This document shows, one piece after another, positions 9,767 to 17,415 of a stretch of DNA of 64,000 nt. A model generated the notes under the pieces. The model was not told the origin of the DNA, did no database searches, and worked only from the letters and a program-made list of their open reading frames with translations. The stretch covers positions 1,550,001-1,614,000 of the forward strand of contig NZ_CP123923.1 in the NCBI RefSeq assembly GCF_030450125.1, read 5' to 3'. Within the stretch, counting starts at the first letter, position 1; each line of letters begins with the position of its first letter. The translations under genes were made by a program, and so were the position numbers. The stretch is from Streptomyces sp. WP-1. GTDB taxonomy: Bacteria > Actinomycetota > Actinomycetes > Streptomycetales > Streptomycetaceae.

Positions 9767-9990
9767 ATGACTGACGCTCGTAGCTCCGCGTGGGACGCTT
9801 ACTCGCAGGCCAGGCCGCAGCGACAGCTCACCAACGCATACCTGCGGGAATCGTCCACGATCTTCGATGCGATCTACGGTGTCTTCGGCGCGGCCTGGTT
9901 CACCGACCCCGGCCTGTTGCTGCCCCTCATCCACTGCGGCCTCCAGCCGGGCGGCGTCTTCGCCTTCTCTCAGCGCCCTCCGGTACGGGC
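9767..9990 (+). pseudogene. remnant of a SAM-dependent methyltransferase gene
   Basis: About 74 codons. The first 16 (MTDARSSAWDAY...) look like the extreme N-terminus of a type-11 methyltransferase, and codons about 32-72 (FDAIYGVFGAAWFTDP, then LQPGGVFAFSQRPP) look like its post-motif-II region. The SAM-binding motif I that should lie between them is absent, so an internal deletion has joined two ends. Beyond about 9990 the frame runs into sequence of the integrated element. It cannot encode an active enzyme. Confidence 0.65.
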
Positions 9991-10049
9991 CGCCGCGTCC
10001 TATTGCCCCTGGTCTGGCCTGTCCTGGGGGGCGCTGGGCCGTTGGTCGG

Positions 10050-10135
10050 GTGGCCGGTCACGCCACAGCGCAGAAATGCAAAAGACCCCAGATGAACTGG
10101 GGTCTCAGCTGGTGTCCGAGGGGGGGACTTGAACT
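10050..10135. repeat. left attachment-like repeat (tRNA-Leu 3' end fragment)
   Basis: It matches 18813-18897: GGTCACGCCACAG (10056-10068), then the tRNA terminator hairpin (CCCCAG/CTGGGG, 10086-10102), then GCTGGTGTCCGAG followed by a run of G and ACTTGAAC. There is one extra G relative to the intact tRNA and scattered mismatches. Only the 3' half of the tRNA is represented, so this copy is not a functional tRNA gene. Confidence 0.7.
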
Positions 10136-10254
10136 CTCGACTCGGGCACCAGCCCACAACCGATCTGACCTGGGGAAACGCCCGCTGACAGGCTCCATTT
10201 CGGCGGGGCGCTTCTCCTGTTCTTTCCTGCTGTTTCAGGCCCTCTCGGGCCCCT

Positions 10255-10283
10255 GTTGGTCACACGTTGGTCATGTGACCAAC
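10255..10283. repeat. GTTGGTCAC repeats and palindrome inside the left end
   Basis: GTTGGTCAC occurs at 10255-10263. The palindrome GTTGGTCA-TG-TGACCAAC lies at 10266-10283. The same 9-mer occurs twice at the opposite end of the element (18804-18812 and 18816-18824). Such repeats near both ends are what integrase arm-type or excisionase sites look like; the assignment is inference. Confidence 0.5.
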
Positions 10284-10415
10284 CCTCCTCCAAGGCGTCC
10301 GTCCCTGGTCAGGCTTCCCGGACGGCGCCACGGGGCTACGCCCAGTCTGCACGGTCGCGTACATGACCGCGTACCGGGGTGGGCTGGCGCGGTCGGGGAC
10401 CCGTTTATGCAAGGA

Positions 10416-10445
10416 CACGCATAGTCGCGTTCACGCATAGACGCG
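10416..10445. promoter_or_regulatory. direct repeats upstream of the element's regulatory operon
   Basis: CACGCATAGTCGCG (10416-10429) and CACGCATAGACGCG (10432-10445) are near-identical direct repeats 16 bases apart. A looser pair, GGTCGCGTAC and ACCGCGTAC, lies just upstream around 10350-10376. They sit 67 bases before the start of the first gene of the XRE-containing operon, a natural place for an operator bound by that regulator. Confidence 0.5.
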
Positions 10446-10511
10446 TAGCGCCACCCCCTCTACTGTCGTTGGCCAGGCGGCCCAAACGGGTCCAGAGCAA
10501 GGGGGTTTGGC

Positions 10512-10721
10512 ATGTCCGAACGTTCGGCACTCACCCGCCTCACGGGCAACGGCAACGGCGAGTGCGGGGAGAAGGACTGCCCGAACGTGTACCGCACGGC
10601 CACGGGATCGTTCGTCGTGCAGGGCGACGTGTCCGACGCCTTCACCCCGCCCGCCGGGGAGGGGCTCGTGGAAATCCCGGAAGCGGTTCTCAGGGAGGCA
10701 ATCCGTGCACTTGGATGGTGA
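10512..10721 (+). CDS. small conserved-looking protein preceding a DUF6879 gene
   Basis: A 69-residue protein with AAGGGGG about 6 bases before its ATG. The middle contains EKDCPNVYRTATGSFVVQGD, a pattern typical of small proteins encoded next to DUF6879/XRE pairs in streptomycetes. It overlaps the next gene by 17 bases. Function unknown; the context suggests it belongs to the same regulatory module. Confidence 0.65.
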   Translation: MSERSALTRLTGNGNGECGEKDCPNVYRTATGSFVVQGDVSDAFTPPAGEGLVEIPEAVLREAIRALGW

Positions 10722-11217
10722 CGCGTGGAATGACTGCTTTGATTCCATGGAGCGTGAGGCGTGGCGGCTGGAGACGCTGCCCGTTTACACCATGCCCCAG
10801 GAAGCGGAGAGGCTGAAGCGCTTCCTCGCCGGGGAGAAGTCCCCGGACGATTACACGTCGGCCTGGATGGACGAGGTTCGGCAATGGGCCTCGGAAGGGA
10901 AGAGCGTAGGCAGGGTGCATGTCGTAACCCGCCCGCTCTCGGACTACCTCCGGTTCGAGTTCGAGTATTACTACCGGCACCACGTGAAGGCGGGCGAGGA
11001 TATCCGCATTCTCGACCTCACTGACCGAGAGAACCCGGGGCTTCCAGGTCAGGACTTCTGGATGTTCGATGAGTCCAAGGTGGTGCTGATGAACTACCGA
11101 GCGGACGGGACACAGATTAACCGGGAACTGTACGAGGGTGATCCTGAGCCGTATCGGCAGTGGAAGCGGATTGCCGTTGCCGAGTCGGTTCCATTCCTGG
11201 AGTACGTGAGCGGGTGA
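10705..11217 (+). CDS. DUF6879-family protein
   Basis: A 170-residue protein starting at GTG 10705, with CAGGGAGG 6 bases upstream. It resembles the DUF6879 family that sits beside XRE/DUF5753 regulators: motifs include GRVHVVTRPLSDYLRFE, FWMFDESKVVLMNY and YRQWKRIAV, the last two typical of this family's C-terminal half. No enzyme motif is seen. Its stop overlaps the start of the XRE gene (GTGA at 11214-11217), implying translational coupling and a shared role in regulation. Confidence 0.8.
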   Translation: MHLDGDAWNDCFDSMEREAWRLETLPVYTMPQEAERLKRFLAGEKSPDDYTSAWMDEVRQWASEGKSVGRVHVVTRPLSDYLRFEFEYYYRHHVKAGEDIRILDLTDRENPGLPGQDFWMFDESKVVLMNYRADGTQINRELYEGDPEPYRQWKRIAVAESVPFLEYVSG

Positions 11218-12047
11218 CGTTCGACCCTGAACAGTTGGGGCAGCCGAAGCAAGAACTGGCCGTCCTGCTGAAAGAACTACGTAAGCGAGCCGGCCTCACT
11301 GGGGACCGGCTCGCTCGGCGTTGCAACATGTCCCAATCGAAGATCAGTCGGATCGAGAACGGGAAAGCGCAACCGAGCCTGCTCGACCTGGAAAGAATCC
11401 TCCGGGCTGTCGTTGCTCCGCCCGAGGTCATCGAGGAGGTCATAGCCCTCGCGAGGCTGGCCAATACCGAGTGGCAAGACCTGCGCTCGCTACGGCGACG
11501 GGGGCTGGAGAAGAAGCAGACCGAACTTGCCGCGCTCGAATCCTCCTCTACCGAGTTCCGTTTCTTCCTGCTCTCGATGATTACGGGACTGCTGTCCACC
11601 CCTGAGTACATCCGGGCCAGCCTTGCCCATTCACCGGCTGATGTCACTAAGACGATCGCGAGGAAGCTGGAGCGGCAGGAGGTTCTTTACGACACGAAGA
11701 AGCGGTTCACCTTCATCCTCACCGAACAGGCCGTGAGGTGGCCACTCCTGCCCCCGGCCGCGATGGCGATGCAGATTGACCGGCTGGCCTCACTGACCCA
11801 CCTGCCGAATGTGAAGCTCGGTGTCATCCCGATCGCGGGCCATAAGCCCATGGCTCCGATGGACACCTTCACTGTCTACGACAACACCCTGGCCACTGTG
11901 GAGAACACCACCGGAGTCGTGATCCTGAGAGATCCGCGCGACATCGAAATGCATGTGGAACTGTTCTCGACACTGGAGGGATACGCGCTGTTCGGGGCCG
12001 AAGCGCGAGCCTTGTTGACGGAGTGGGCTACCGCCTGCCGTTCATGA
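11214..12047 (+). CDS. XRE-family regulator with DUF5753-like effector domain
   Basis: A 277-residue regulator. Residues about 15-70 form an HTH (LKELRKRAGLTGDRLARRC, then SQSKISRIENGKAQPS). The rest (GLLSTPEYIRASL, then ILTEQAVRW, then MHVELFSTLEGYALF) is the DUF5753-type ligand domain. Start GTG 11214 overlaps the preceding stop by 4 bases. It probably controls its own operon through the repeats at 10416-10445, and perhaps the modification operon downstream. Confidence 0.85.
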   Translation: MTFDPEQLGQPKQELAVLLKELRKRAGLTGDRLARRCNMSQSKISRIENGKAQPSLLDLERILRAVVAPPEVIEEVIALARLANTEWQDLRSLRRRGLEKKQTELAALESSSTEFRFFLLSMITGLLSTPEYIRASLAHSPADVTKTIARKLERQEVLYDTKKRFTFILTEQAVRWPLLPPAAMAMQIDRLASLTHLPNVKLGVIPIAGHKPMAPMDTFTVYDNTLATVENTTGVVILRDPRDIEMHVELFSTLEGYALFGAEARALLTEWATACRS

Positions 12048-12109
12048 TCTTTAGTCCATGACGGGAAAGAACTACACAGCCGCCGCTTTCTGGGCCAATG
12101 ATTTCCCCC

Positions 12110-12211
12110 ATGACAGCGACCGAGCGAAACGAAGAGCGGGTGCGTTACGGCGTAGGTCAGCGGTTGGAGTACCGGCGGACGTTCGGCCCTGATGGTGGTG
12201 TGCGCTCGTGA
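12110..12211 (+). CDS. tiny ORF heading the putative modification operon
   Basis: A 33-codon frame (MTATERNEERVRYGVG...) whose stop TGA overlaps the GTG start of the next ORF (GTGA, 12208-12211). An in-frame ATG at 12098 would add four residues. The ribosome site is weak at both. Evidence for reality is the 4-base overlap and the charged, non-random composition. Function unknown. Confidence 0.35.
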   Translation: MTATERNEERVRYGVGQRLEYRRTFGPDGGVRS

Positions 12212-12414
12212 CGGGGCGCATGACTCTGCGGGTGTCGTACGACGGCGGCCGGACGTACGGCCCGGTTCGTGAGGTGCAGGTGGAGCCGCGCCATGCGGTG
12301 ATCCTGGGTTCGCCGACCAAGTACCCGCCGTGCGGGTGCCCTCGGTGCACGGGTCGCAGTTCGTTGCCTGCCAGTGCTCTCCGCCCCGTGGTGGTGGAGC
12401 CGAAGGCGACGTGA
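12208..12414 (+). CDS. small protein with CxCxxC motif
   Basis: A 68-residue protein starting GTG, coupled to the ORF before it and overlapping the ATG of the next one (TGATG at 12412-12416). It begins with a short beta-like region (MTLRVSYDGGRTYG) and carries PPCGCPRCTG near residue 47, which could bind a metal or form disulphides. I do not recognise the family. Confidence 0.5.
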   Translation: MTGRMTLRVSYDGGRTYGPVREVQVEPRHAVILGSPTKYPPCGCPRCTGRSSLPASALRPVVVEPKAT

Positions 12415-12533
12415 TGCGTCGCCTGGGCCACTGGGTGCTGCGCCGCTTTGGCCGGTACGCGGGGCCGCTCTACCTGGCCGCGATCCTCGGCGGCTGTGCC
12501 CTGGTTCTCGCTGGAACCCTGGCGTTCCGGTAA
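12414..12533 (+). CDS. 39-residue single-pass membrane peptide
   Basis: Starts at the ATG that overlaps the previous stop. An N-terminal basic part (RRLGHWVLRRFGRY) is followed by a hydrophobic helix (LYLAAILGGCALVLAGTLAF) that fills the rest of the protein. The overlap and the clean amphipathic-then-hydrophobic layout support a real gene. It could anchor or export something, or be a small toxin-like peptide; the sequence does not decide. Confidence 0.45.
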   Translation: MRRLGHWVLRRFGRYAGPLYLAAILGGCALVLAGTLAFR

Positions 12534-12609
12534 CTGCCGCACTCGTCGCTGTCCCCCTTTGCTTCCTGCCGGATTCCCGGCGGGAGTGCCCGAGAAGAGA
12601 GGTAGTCCG

Positions 12610-12747
12610 ATGGTGGAAGAGAACACCGGTTCGGTGGCCCCCGAGGGGGGTGGCCTGCTCGTCGCGAAGCGGAAGATCGTGGCCGCGCGCACCCGTGCCG
12701 AGCAGGAGTCTGACGTCAGCAGTGGCCGTTCCGACGGCAACGACTGA
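12610..12747 (+). CDS. 45-residue peptide, possible substrate (precursor) of the downstream enzymes
   Basis: Has a good ribosome site (AGAGAGG, 7 bases before ATG) and ends 14 bases before the oxygenase gene. The N-terminus is acidic with a GGG (MVEENTGSVAPEGGG), followed by a basic hydrophobic segment (LLVAKRKIVAARTRAE) and a Ser/Asp/Gly-rich tail. It has no signal peptide. A short, well-translated peptide directly ahead of an oxygenase, a reductase and a kinase is the usual layout of a modified-peptide pathway, but no known precursor family is recognised. Confidence 0.55.
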   Translation: MVEENTGSVAPEGGGLLVAKRKIVAARTRAEQESDVSSGRSDGND

Positions 12748-12761
12748 CGGGAGCGCCCACG

Positions 12762-13949
12762 TTGCTTGATGCAGCCTCGTGGGCGGGGCGTCTGGGCGGG
12801 GACAGGTTCCTCGCCCAGACGTACCACCGCTCATACGCGCACTTCCCCGGGGTCGCCGACACGGCGGGCTTGTTCTCCTGGGATGACCTGAATCGGATCA
12901 TCGCCACGCAGCGGCTGGAGCCGCCCCGGCTGCGCCTGTCGGTCGACGGCGAGATGGTCCCGCTCCACCGCTACGCGATCCCCACCACGAACCGCCGCGC
13001 GGTCACCTGGTCCCGCATCCAGCCGTCCGACTTCCACGCCCAGCTCAGGGACGGGGCGTCGCTGGTCCTTGACGCGGTGGAGAAGATCCACCCCGCCGTG
13101 GGGGCGGCTGCGGAGGCACTGGAACGCTTCCTCGGAACTTCCGTGCAGGCCAACGTGTACGCCTCGTGGACCGAGCGGGAGGGCTTCGGCCGGCACTGGG
13201 ACGACCACGATGTGGTCGTGGTCCAACTGCACGGCTCAAAGCGGTGGCGCCTGTGGGGGATGACCCGTGAAGCGCCCACCTTCCGGGACGTGGAGTCGCC
13301 GGAGGAGCCGGAGGGCGACCCGATGGCGGACCTCGTTCTGTCCCCGGGCGACGTGCTCTACCTGCCGCGCGGCTGGTGGCACTCGGTCACCGCCGATCAG
13401 GGGACAGAGTCCCTCCACCTCACGTTCGGGATGGTCCCGCACACAGGTGCTGACCTGATGCTGTGGGTCGTCGATCAGCTCAGGGCGTCCCTCGCGCTCC
13501 GCCGGGACATTCCGCGCTTCGGCTCGTCGGCGGAACAGTCGGACTTCATCGACGCTGTACGCCGCGAGGTGGCCGACATGATGGCGGACCCCCGCCTCGT
13601 GGAGCGGTGGGCGGAGTCGATCGACACGACGGATCTGGGCCACGCGATTCCGTCCCTGCCCTACGTGGGCGAACTCCCCGCACGGGGGGAGATCGCGGTC
13701 AAGCTCACCACTCCGAGGGGCCGCCTGACGGCGAACCGCGAACAGGGCACGGTCACCTTCTCTGCGGCCGGTACGGCTTGGGACTTCGCCGAGTCCGCCG
13801 CGCCCGCGCTGGGCACGCTGCTGACCAACCAGCCGACCACGCTCGGCGAACTCGCCGACTCCGCCGGGCTTGAGGTCAAGGAGGTGGCCGAACTGGTCTC
13901 CGTCCTCATCGACGGCCACGCCGTCGCAGTCGTGGGGACGGCGCTGTGA
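12762..13949 (+). CDS. JmjC/ROX-type Fe(II)/2-oxoglutarate oxygenase
   Basis: A 395-residue protein starting at TTG with GGGAG 8 bases upstream. The double-stranded beta-helix core is clear: GFGRHWDDHDVVVVQLHG gives Fe ligands His145 and Asp147, and LPRGWWHSV gives His207. The C-terminal 70 residues look like a winged helix, as in the bacterial ribosomal oxygenases (YcfD/ROX type), which hydroxylate Arg or His side chains of proteins. The ends overlap the next gene (GTGA). Hydroxylation of a peptide or protein side chain is likely; the 45-residue peptide upstream is an attractive substrate but unproven. Confidence 0.85.
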   Translation: MLDAASWAGRLGGDRFLAQTYHRSYAHFPGVADTAGLFSWDDLNRIIATQRLEPPRLRLSVDGEMVPLHRYAIPTTNRRAVTWSRIQPSDFHAQLRDGASLVLDAVEKIHPAVGAAAEALERFLGTSVQANVYASWTEREGFGRHWDDHDVVVVQLHGSKRWRLWGMTREAPTFRDVESPEEPEGDPMADLVLSPGDVLYLPRGWWHSVTADQGTESLHLTFGMVPHTGADLMLWVVDQLRASLALRRDIPRFGSSAEQSDFIDAVRREVADMMADPRLVERWAESIDTTDLGHAIPSLPYVGELPARGEIAVKLTTPRGRLTANREQGTVTFSAAGTAWDFAESAAPALGTLLTNQPTTLGELADSAGLEVKEVAELVSVLIDGHAVAVVGTAL

Positions 13950-14851
13950 CCGCCGCGCTCTGCCTGGGGACATACCGCGTGCGTGCCGTCAGTCGGGCGG
14001 CACGCACCGCCCTGGCGGCCGGTAGTCCCTGGGTGGACACGGCACCCAACTACGCCCGTGGTCGGGCGCATGAGAAACTGCGCCCGGTCCTCGGGGAGTA
14101 CCCGACCGTGCGGGTAGCCACGAAGTCGGGGTTCTTCACGGAGGAGCAGGGCCGTGCCGCCCTGGCTGAGGGCGTGCTCGCCCGGGAAGAGGCGGCCGGT
14201 AGGCACAGCCTTGAGCGGGGCTTCGTCCGCTGGCAGACGGAGCGGTCGTTGGCCGCGCTCGGGCGCGTGGACCTGGTGTTCGTGCACAACCCGGAGCACC
14301 ACGGGCACGGCCTTGACCGTGCCGCTCTGCACGGGCGGGTGCGGCAAGCCTTCACGGCGCTGGAAGAGTTCGCCCACGCGGGCAGGATCGGCGGGTACGG
14401 CGTTGCCACCTGGTCGGGCCTGGCCTCCGGAGCGCTCAGCGTGCCCGAGTTGCTCACGCTCGCCCGGCAGGCGGCCGGTTCCGCCGAGCACCACTTCACG
14501 GGCTTGCAGATGCCCGTCAGCCTGATCATGGATGCCCCGATCACACAGGCCCTGAACGGCGGCGGACCACTGGTGCAGGCGAAGGACGCGGGGCTGATCA
14601 CCTTCGGCTCCGCTCCCCTGCACGGGGGCGAACTCCTCGACGCCATGACACCCGAACTGGTGAACCTCATCCGCCCCGGCCTGTCGGCCGCAGCCGCTGC
14701 CCTGCTGTCCGTTGGCTCGTGCCCCGGCCTCGATGTCGTCCTCACCTCCACGAGCACCCGCGAGCACTGGGACGATGTGGCCAAGGCTCTGGCTGCGCCG
14801 CTGACGGCCCAGGAGCTCAGGAGGGTGACGGATGAACTCGCCGGTGAATGA
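13946..14851 (+). CDS. aldo/keto reductase
   Basis: A 301-residue NADPH-type aldo/keto reductase. The catalytic tetrad is intact: Asp31 and Tyr36 in WVDTAPNY, Lys60 in VATKSG and His114 in VFVHNPEH. Start GTG overlaps the oxygenase stop by 4 bases and the end overlaps the kinase gene by 20 bases, so the three enzymes are made together. It would reduce an aldehyde or ketone; the partner oxygenase could generate one. Confidence 0.85.
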   Translation: MTAALCLGTYRVRAVSRAARTALAAGSPWVDTAPNYARGRAHEKLRPVLGEYPTVRVATKSGFFTEEQGRAALAEGVLAREEAAGRHSLERGFVRWQTERSLAALGRVDLVFVHNPEHHGHGLDRAALHGRVRQAFTALEEFAHAGRIGGYGVATWSGLASGALSVPELLTLARQAAGSAEHHFTGLQMPVSLIMDAPITQALNGGGPLVQAKDAGLITFGSAPLHGGELLDAMTPELVNLIRPGLSAAAAALLSVGSCPGLDVVLTSTSTREHWDDVAKALAAPLTAQELRRVTDELAGE

Positions 14852-15686
14852 GGATGTGCAGGCCCTGATGGAGGCCGCCCACGACCGGGCGGCCAAGGCA
14901 CTGGGCCTCACCTGCACGGGGCCGCTGGCGTGGGGCTTCCTCGGTGTCACTCTCGGACGCCGAGCGGGGGACCGGTGGCTACGGGTCAGCCGGACGGCGA
15001 AGAGGAACGCGGGCAGGAAGGCGGGGGAAGGCATCGTCGGGGCCTCGGAACTGGTGCCTGACGGCGTGCCCCGCCCCCGCCTGTACGGGGTGCACGACTG
15101 GACTGACGGCGAGTGGGCTTTCGAGGCGGAAGTCCTGGACTACCTCACGCAACCGGTGGTGTCCCCGGACCGGGCCGACATCGACCACGACCCCGGGTTG
15201 CCTGACGAGTGGTGGGCGGACCTTCGCCAAGCCCTTGCCCTGCTTGCTGAAGCGGAGGGTGCGAAGACGACCGTCCGGGACGGGTGGATCGAACGGGCCT
15301 TCCCCCAGTTCCTTGGCATCCCGGCCCCCGCCAGGGTGAAGCGGGTGACCGGTCACGGTGACCTGCACTGGGGCAACCTCACCACCGCGCCCCTGTGCCT
15401 GCTGGACTGGGAGCGGTGGGGCCTCGTGCCGTTCGGCTACGACGTGGGACTCCTCCACGCCAACAGCCTGCTTGTCCCTGACGTAGCCGCCCGCATCCGC
15501 AAGGAATTCGCGTCGACACTCGACACCCCCGCCGGCCGAATCGGGGAACTCGCGACCCTGGCCGAGATGCTGCAAGCCGTAGCCCGTGGCTGGTACCCGG
15601 ACCTTGCGCCCCGCCTGGTTGCCCGAGCGGAGGCGCTCACCGGAGTGCGCCCGCCCGTTCCTGTGCACTCCGAGGTGAGCGCCTGA
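14832..15686 (+). CDS. APH-like phosphotransferase
   Basis: A 284-residue kinase of the aminoglycoside phosphotransferase/choline kinase fold. The catalytic loop is HGDLHWGN (His175-Asn182) and the metal-binding Asp192 lies in LLDWERWG. The N-lobe is short and its nucleotide loop poorly conserved. It closes the coupled operon. Candidates for the substrate are a hydroxyl made by the oxygenase on a peptide, or a small molecule; antibiotic resistance is possible but the operon context argues for a modification role. Confidence 0.8.
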   Translation: MNSPVNEDVQALMEAAHDRAAKALGLTCTGPLAWGFLGVTLGRRAGDRWLRVSRTAKRNAGRKAGEGIVGASELVPDGVPRPRLYGVHDWTDGEWAFEAEVLDYLTQPVVSPDRADIDHDPGLPDEWWADLRQALALLAEAEGAKTTVRDGWIERAFPQFLGIPAPARVKRVTGHGDLHWGNLTTAPLCLLDWERWGLVPFGYDVGLLHANSLLVPDVAARIRKEFASTLDTPAGRIGELATLAEMLQAVARGWYPDLAPRLVARAEALTGVRPPVPVHSEVSA

Positions 15687-15707
15687 CTGCGCCCCTGTGC
15701 GCCTGTC

Positions 15708-16544
15708 TCAGGCGCTCTCACCGATATGCCGGTAGAGGGTGGCTCGGGAGATCCCCAGCGCCTTGGCGATGGCGGTGACGCTCTCTCCCTTGGCGTGCCG
15801 GGCACGGGCTGCGGCTAGCTTGTCGTCGTCCACGACGGTGGGGCGTCCCCCGTGGTTGCCCTTGCGGGCCGCAGCATCAAGACCTTCCAAGGTCTTCTCC
15901 CGGATGCCCTCCCGCTCGACTTCCGCACTGACGGCGAGTACGGCGAAGACGATGGCGCCCGCCCCGTTCGGGTCGTACACCCCCGTGAGGGGACCGGAGA
16001 GGAGTTCCAGTTGGATGCCGTCCGCTTGGAGGGTGGCGGACAGGGACATCAACTCTGCCGCGTTGCGGGCGAGTCGCTTCATCTCGACCACGGTGAGGAT
16101 GACGGCTTGCCCGGGTGCGGCCTGCCTGATCTCCCTTGCGAGGGTGAGGGCCTTCTCCAGCTCGGGCCGCTCCTTCACGCGGGTACTGATCTTCTCGGAG
16201 AACACACGGGTGCACTGGGCCCCGGCAAGGGCGTCCAACTGGGACTGGAGTTCCTGACCCACCGTGGAGCACCGGGCGTAGCCGAGCCGGATCGCTGCGC
16301 CCGGCTTCCCTTCGGGCGCCTGTGCCACGGGTGCGCCCTGTGTCCACGCCTTGCCAGGCTGCCTGTCGGCCGGGGTCTTCACGGTGAGTTCCGCCTTCAA
16401 GGCGGGCACGAGGGCGAAGCGCCCCGTGTGGTAGCTGGCTGCCACCTTGCCCGCGCCGGTACGGCAGGGGCTTCCTGCGGGGGCCTGGCACTTGGGGCAG
16501 TCGTGGCGCTCGACCTGTTCGGCCGGGGTGATCTTCTTCGGCAT
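15708..16544 (-). CDS. serine recombinase (resolvase/invertase) with N-terminal zinc finger
   Basis: A 278-residue site-specific recombinase. Residues 16-40 form a C-C-C-H zinc finger (CPKC, then GSPC, then SYHTGR). The resolvase catalytic domain starts near residue 85 with GYARCSTVGQE (nucleophile Ser93), followed by the conserved VVEMKRLARN segment, and an HTH of the Hin type ends the protein (VTAIAKALGISRATLYRHI). It converges on the kinase gene. Inverted repeats in the DNA just upstream (16554-16670) are its likely binding sites. Resolution or local inversion is the probable activity. Confidence 0.9.
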   Translation of the reverse strand: MPKKITPAEQVERHDCPKCQAPAGSPCRTGAGKVAASYHTGRFALVPALKAELTVKTPADRQPGKAWTQGAPVAQAPEGKPGAAIRLGYARCSTVGQELQSQLDALAGAQCTRVFSEKISTRVKERPELEKALTLAREIRQAAPGQAVILTVVEMKRLARNAAELMSLSATLQADGIQLELLSGPLTGVYDPNGAGAIVFAVLAVSAEVEREGIREKTLEGLDAAARKGNHGGRPTVVDDDKLAAARARHAKGESVTAIAKALGISRATLYRHIGESA

Positions 16545-16553
16545 GGCCAGACC

Positions 16554-16670
16554 GTCTCAAAAACGTGTCTTGAAAGCCAGCGCCGAGCGGGATCTTTTGA
16601 GACGAGTTTCGAGACGGCGAGAGCGGAGCGAAACGGACACGGCTCGACGGCTATCGAGTCGTCTCACTAA
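16554..16670. repeat. inverted GTCTCAAAA repeats, putative recombinase site
   Basis: GTCTCAAAA (16554-16562) and its exact complement TTTTGAGAC (16595-16603) are 32 bases apart. A variant TTTCGAGAC follows at 16607-16615, and GTCTCACTAA at 16661-16670. They start 10 bases upstream of the recombinase gene, the normal place for a res site that also acts as operator. Binding is inference. Confidence 0.55.
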
Positions 16671-17415
16671 CGATGGTTTATGAGATGCCCTGTCCTGTCG
16701 TCCTGGTGGGCGCTGCCGCGCTCCACTGAAAGCCTGACGTGCCTGCCACGGCAGGGCGCTGTGCGCCTGCTTCGCGGCCTGCTGTCGGAGGCTGGACGCT
16801 CGCCTGACTCCCGCCCTGCCAGGTGCTCAGCGTGGCGCACAGCCGTTCGCCTGACAGGGGAGGCGGGCGCGTCGGCGGAGAGAGGGGCGACGGCGAAGGG
16901 GTGGGGGTATGACCCCCGAAGGGGGCAGGCTCGAACCGCCACGTCTTAGCAGCTCGGAATCTGCCACGGTTCCAAGGGCCGCCAGGGCAACGGCGAAGAG
17001 AAGCACAAGAGGAAACCCACAGGTCAGGGCCAGGGTAAGGCTCCAGCCGGCGGGGTGAGCCTGCACAAGACTGGAGGCTCACGAGGCTTGGCGTAAGTGG
17101 CTTCGCTCTGTGGCGGCGGAGCCGCCCCCCCTCCCTGGTGACTCTTCCGCCGGTGCCCTGACCTGGGGGCACTGCCGCGCCCCACATCCGTTCGCCGTTG
17201 CGTCGTGAGTGGAAGGCGCTTTGGCCACTCGGCCCCGTAAGGGGCCCAGGCTTCCAGACGTTGCAGGACTGTACGCCTACTGAGATAGATAAAGAGCAGC
17301 CGAACGTTCCCGCAGGTCATGGCATGTATGGCAACACGCGGCATGTGTTCTTGCGTCACGTCCGGGATGTAGGTTCAAGGTGTTCGTACACCTGTCGCAT
17401 GTAGCCCAGGCGGGA
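16671..17415. other. gene-poor stretch within the element
   Basis: About 745 bases with no convincing gene. Short frames exist on both strands but none has both a ribosome site and recognisable content. One frame ending at about 17096 reads as a lysine/glycine-rich tail but lacks a start codon after a stop, and may be the remnant of a lost gene. Confidence 0.5.

Noticed and set aside
9280..9774. Open frame between the GH92 gene and the methyltransferase remnant
   Set aside because: No motifs, poor codon bias, and overlapping frames of similar length on both strands; treated as empty.
10110..10160. A second tRNA gene at the left end of the element
   Set aside because: Only the T-arm and 3' acceptor side match; anticodon arm and 5' half are missing, so it is an att-like fragment.
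12072..12827. 251-codon open frame opposite the tiny ORFs of the cargo operon
   Set aside because: Runs through the promoter and small ORFs of the opposite strand, has no ribosome site or family motif, and starts inside the oxygenase gene.
14832..15686. Reading the APH-like kinase as an antibiotic-resistance gene
   Set aside because: It is translationally coupled to a reductase and an oxygenase and has a short N-lobe; resistance is possible but not the simplest reading.
16680..16949. 89-codon open frame between the recombinase and the winged-helix-like gene
   Set aside because: Biased Arg/Ser/Ala content without ribosome site or motif, and no neighbour overlap; the coding signal is weak.
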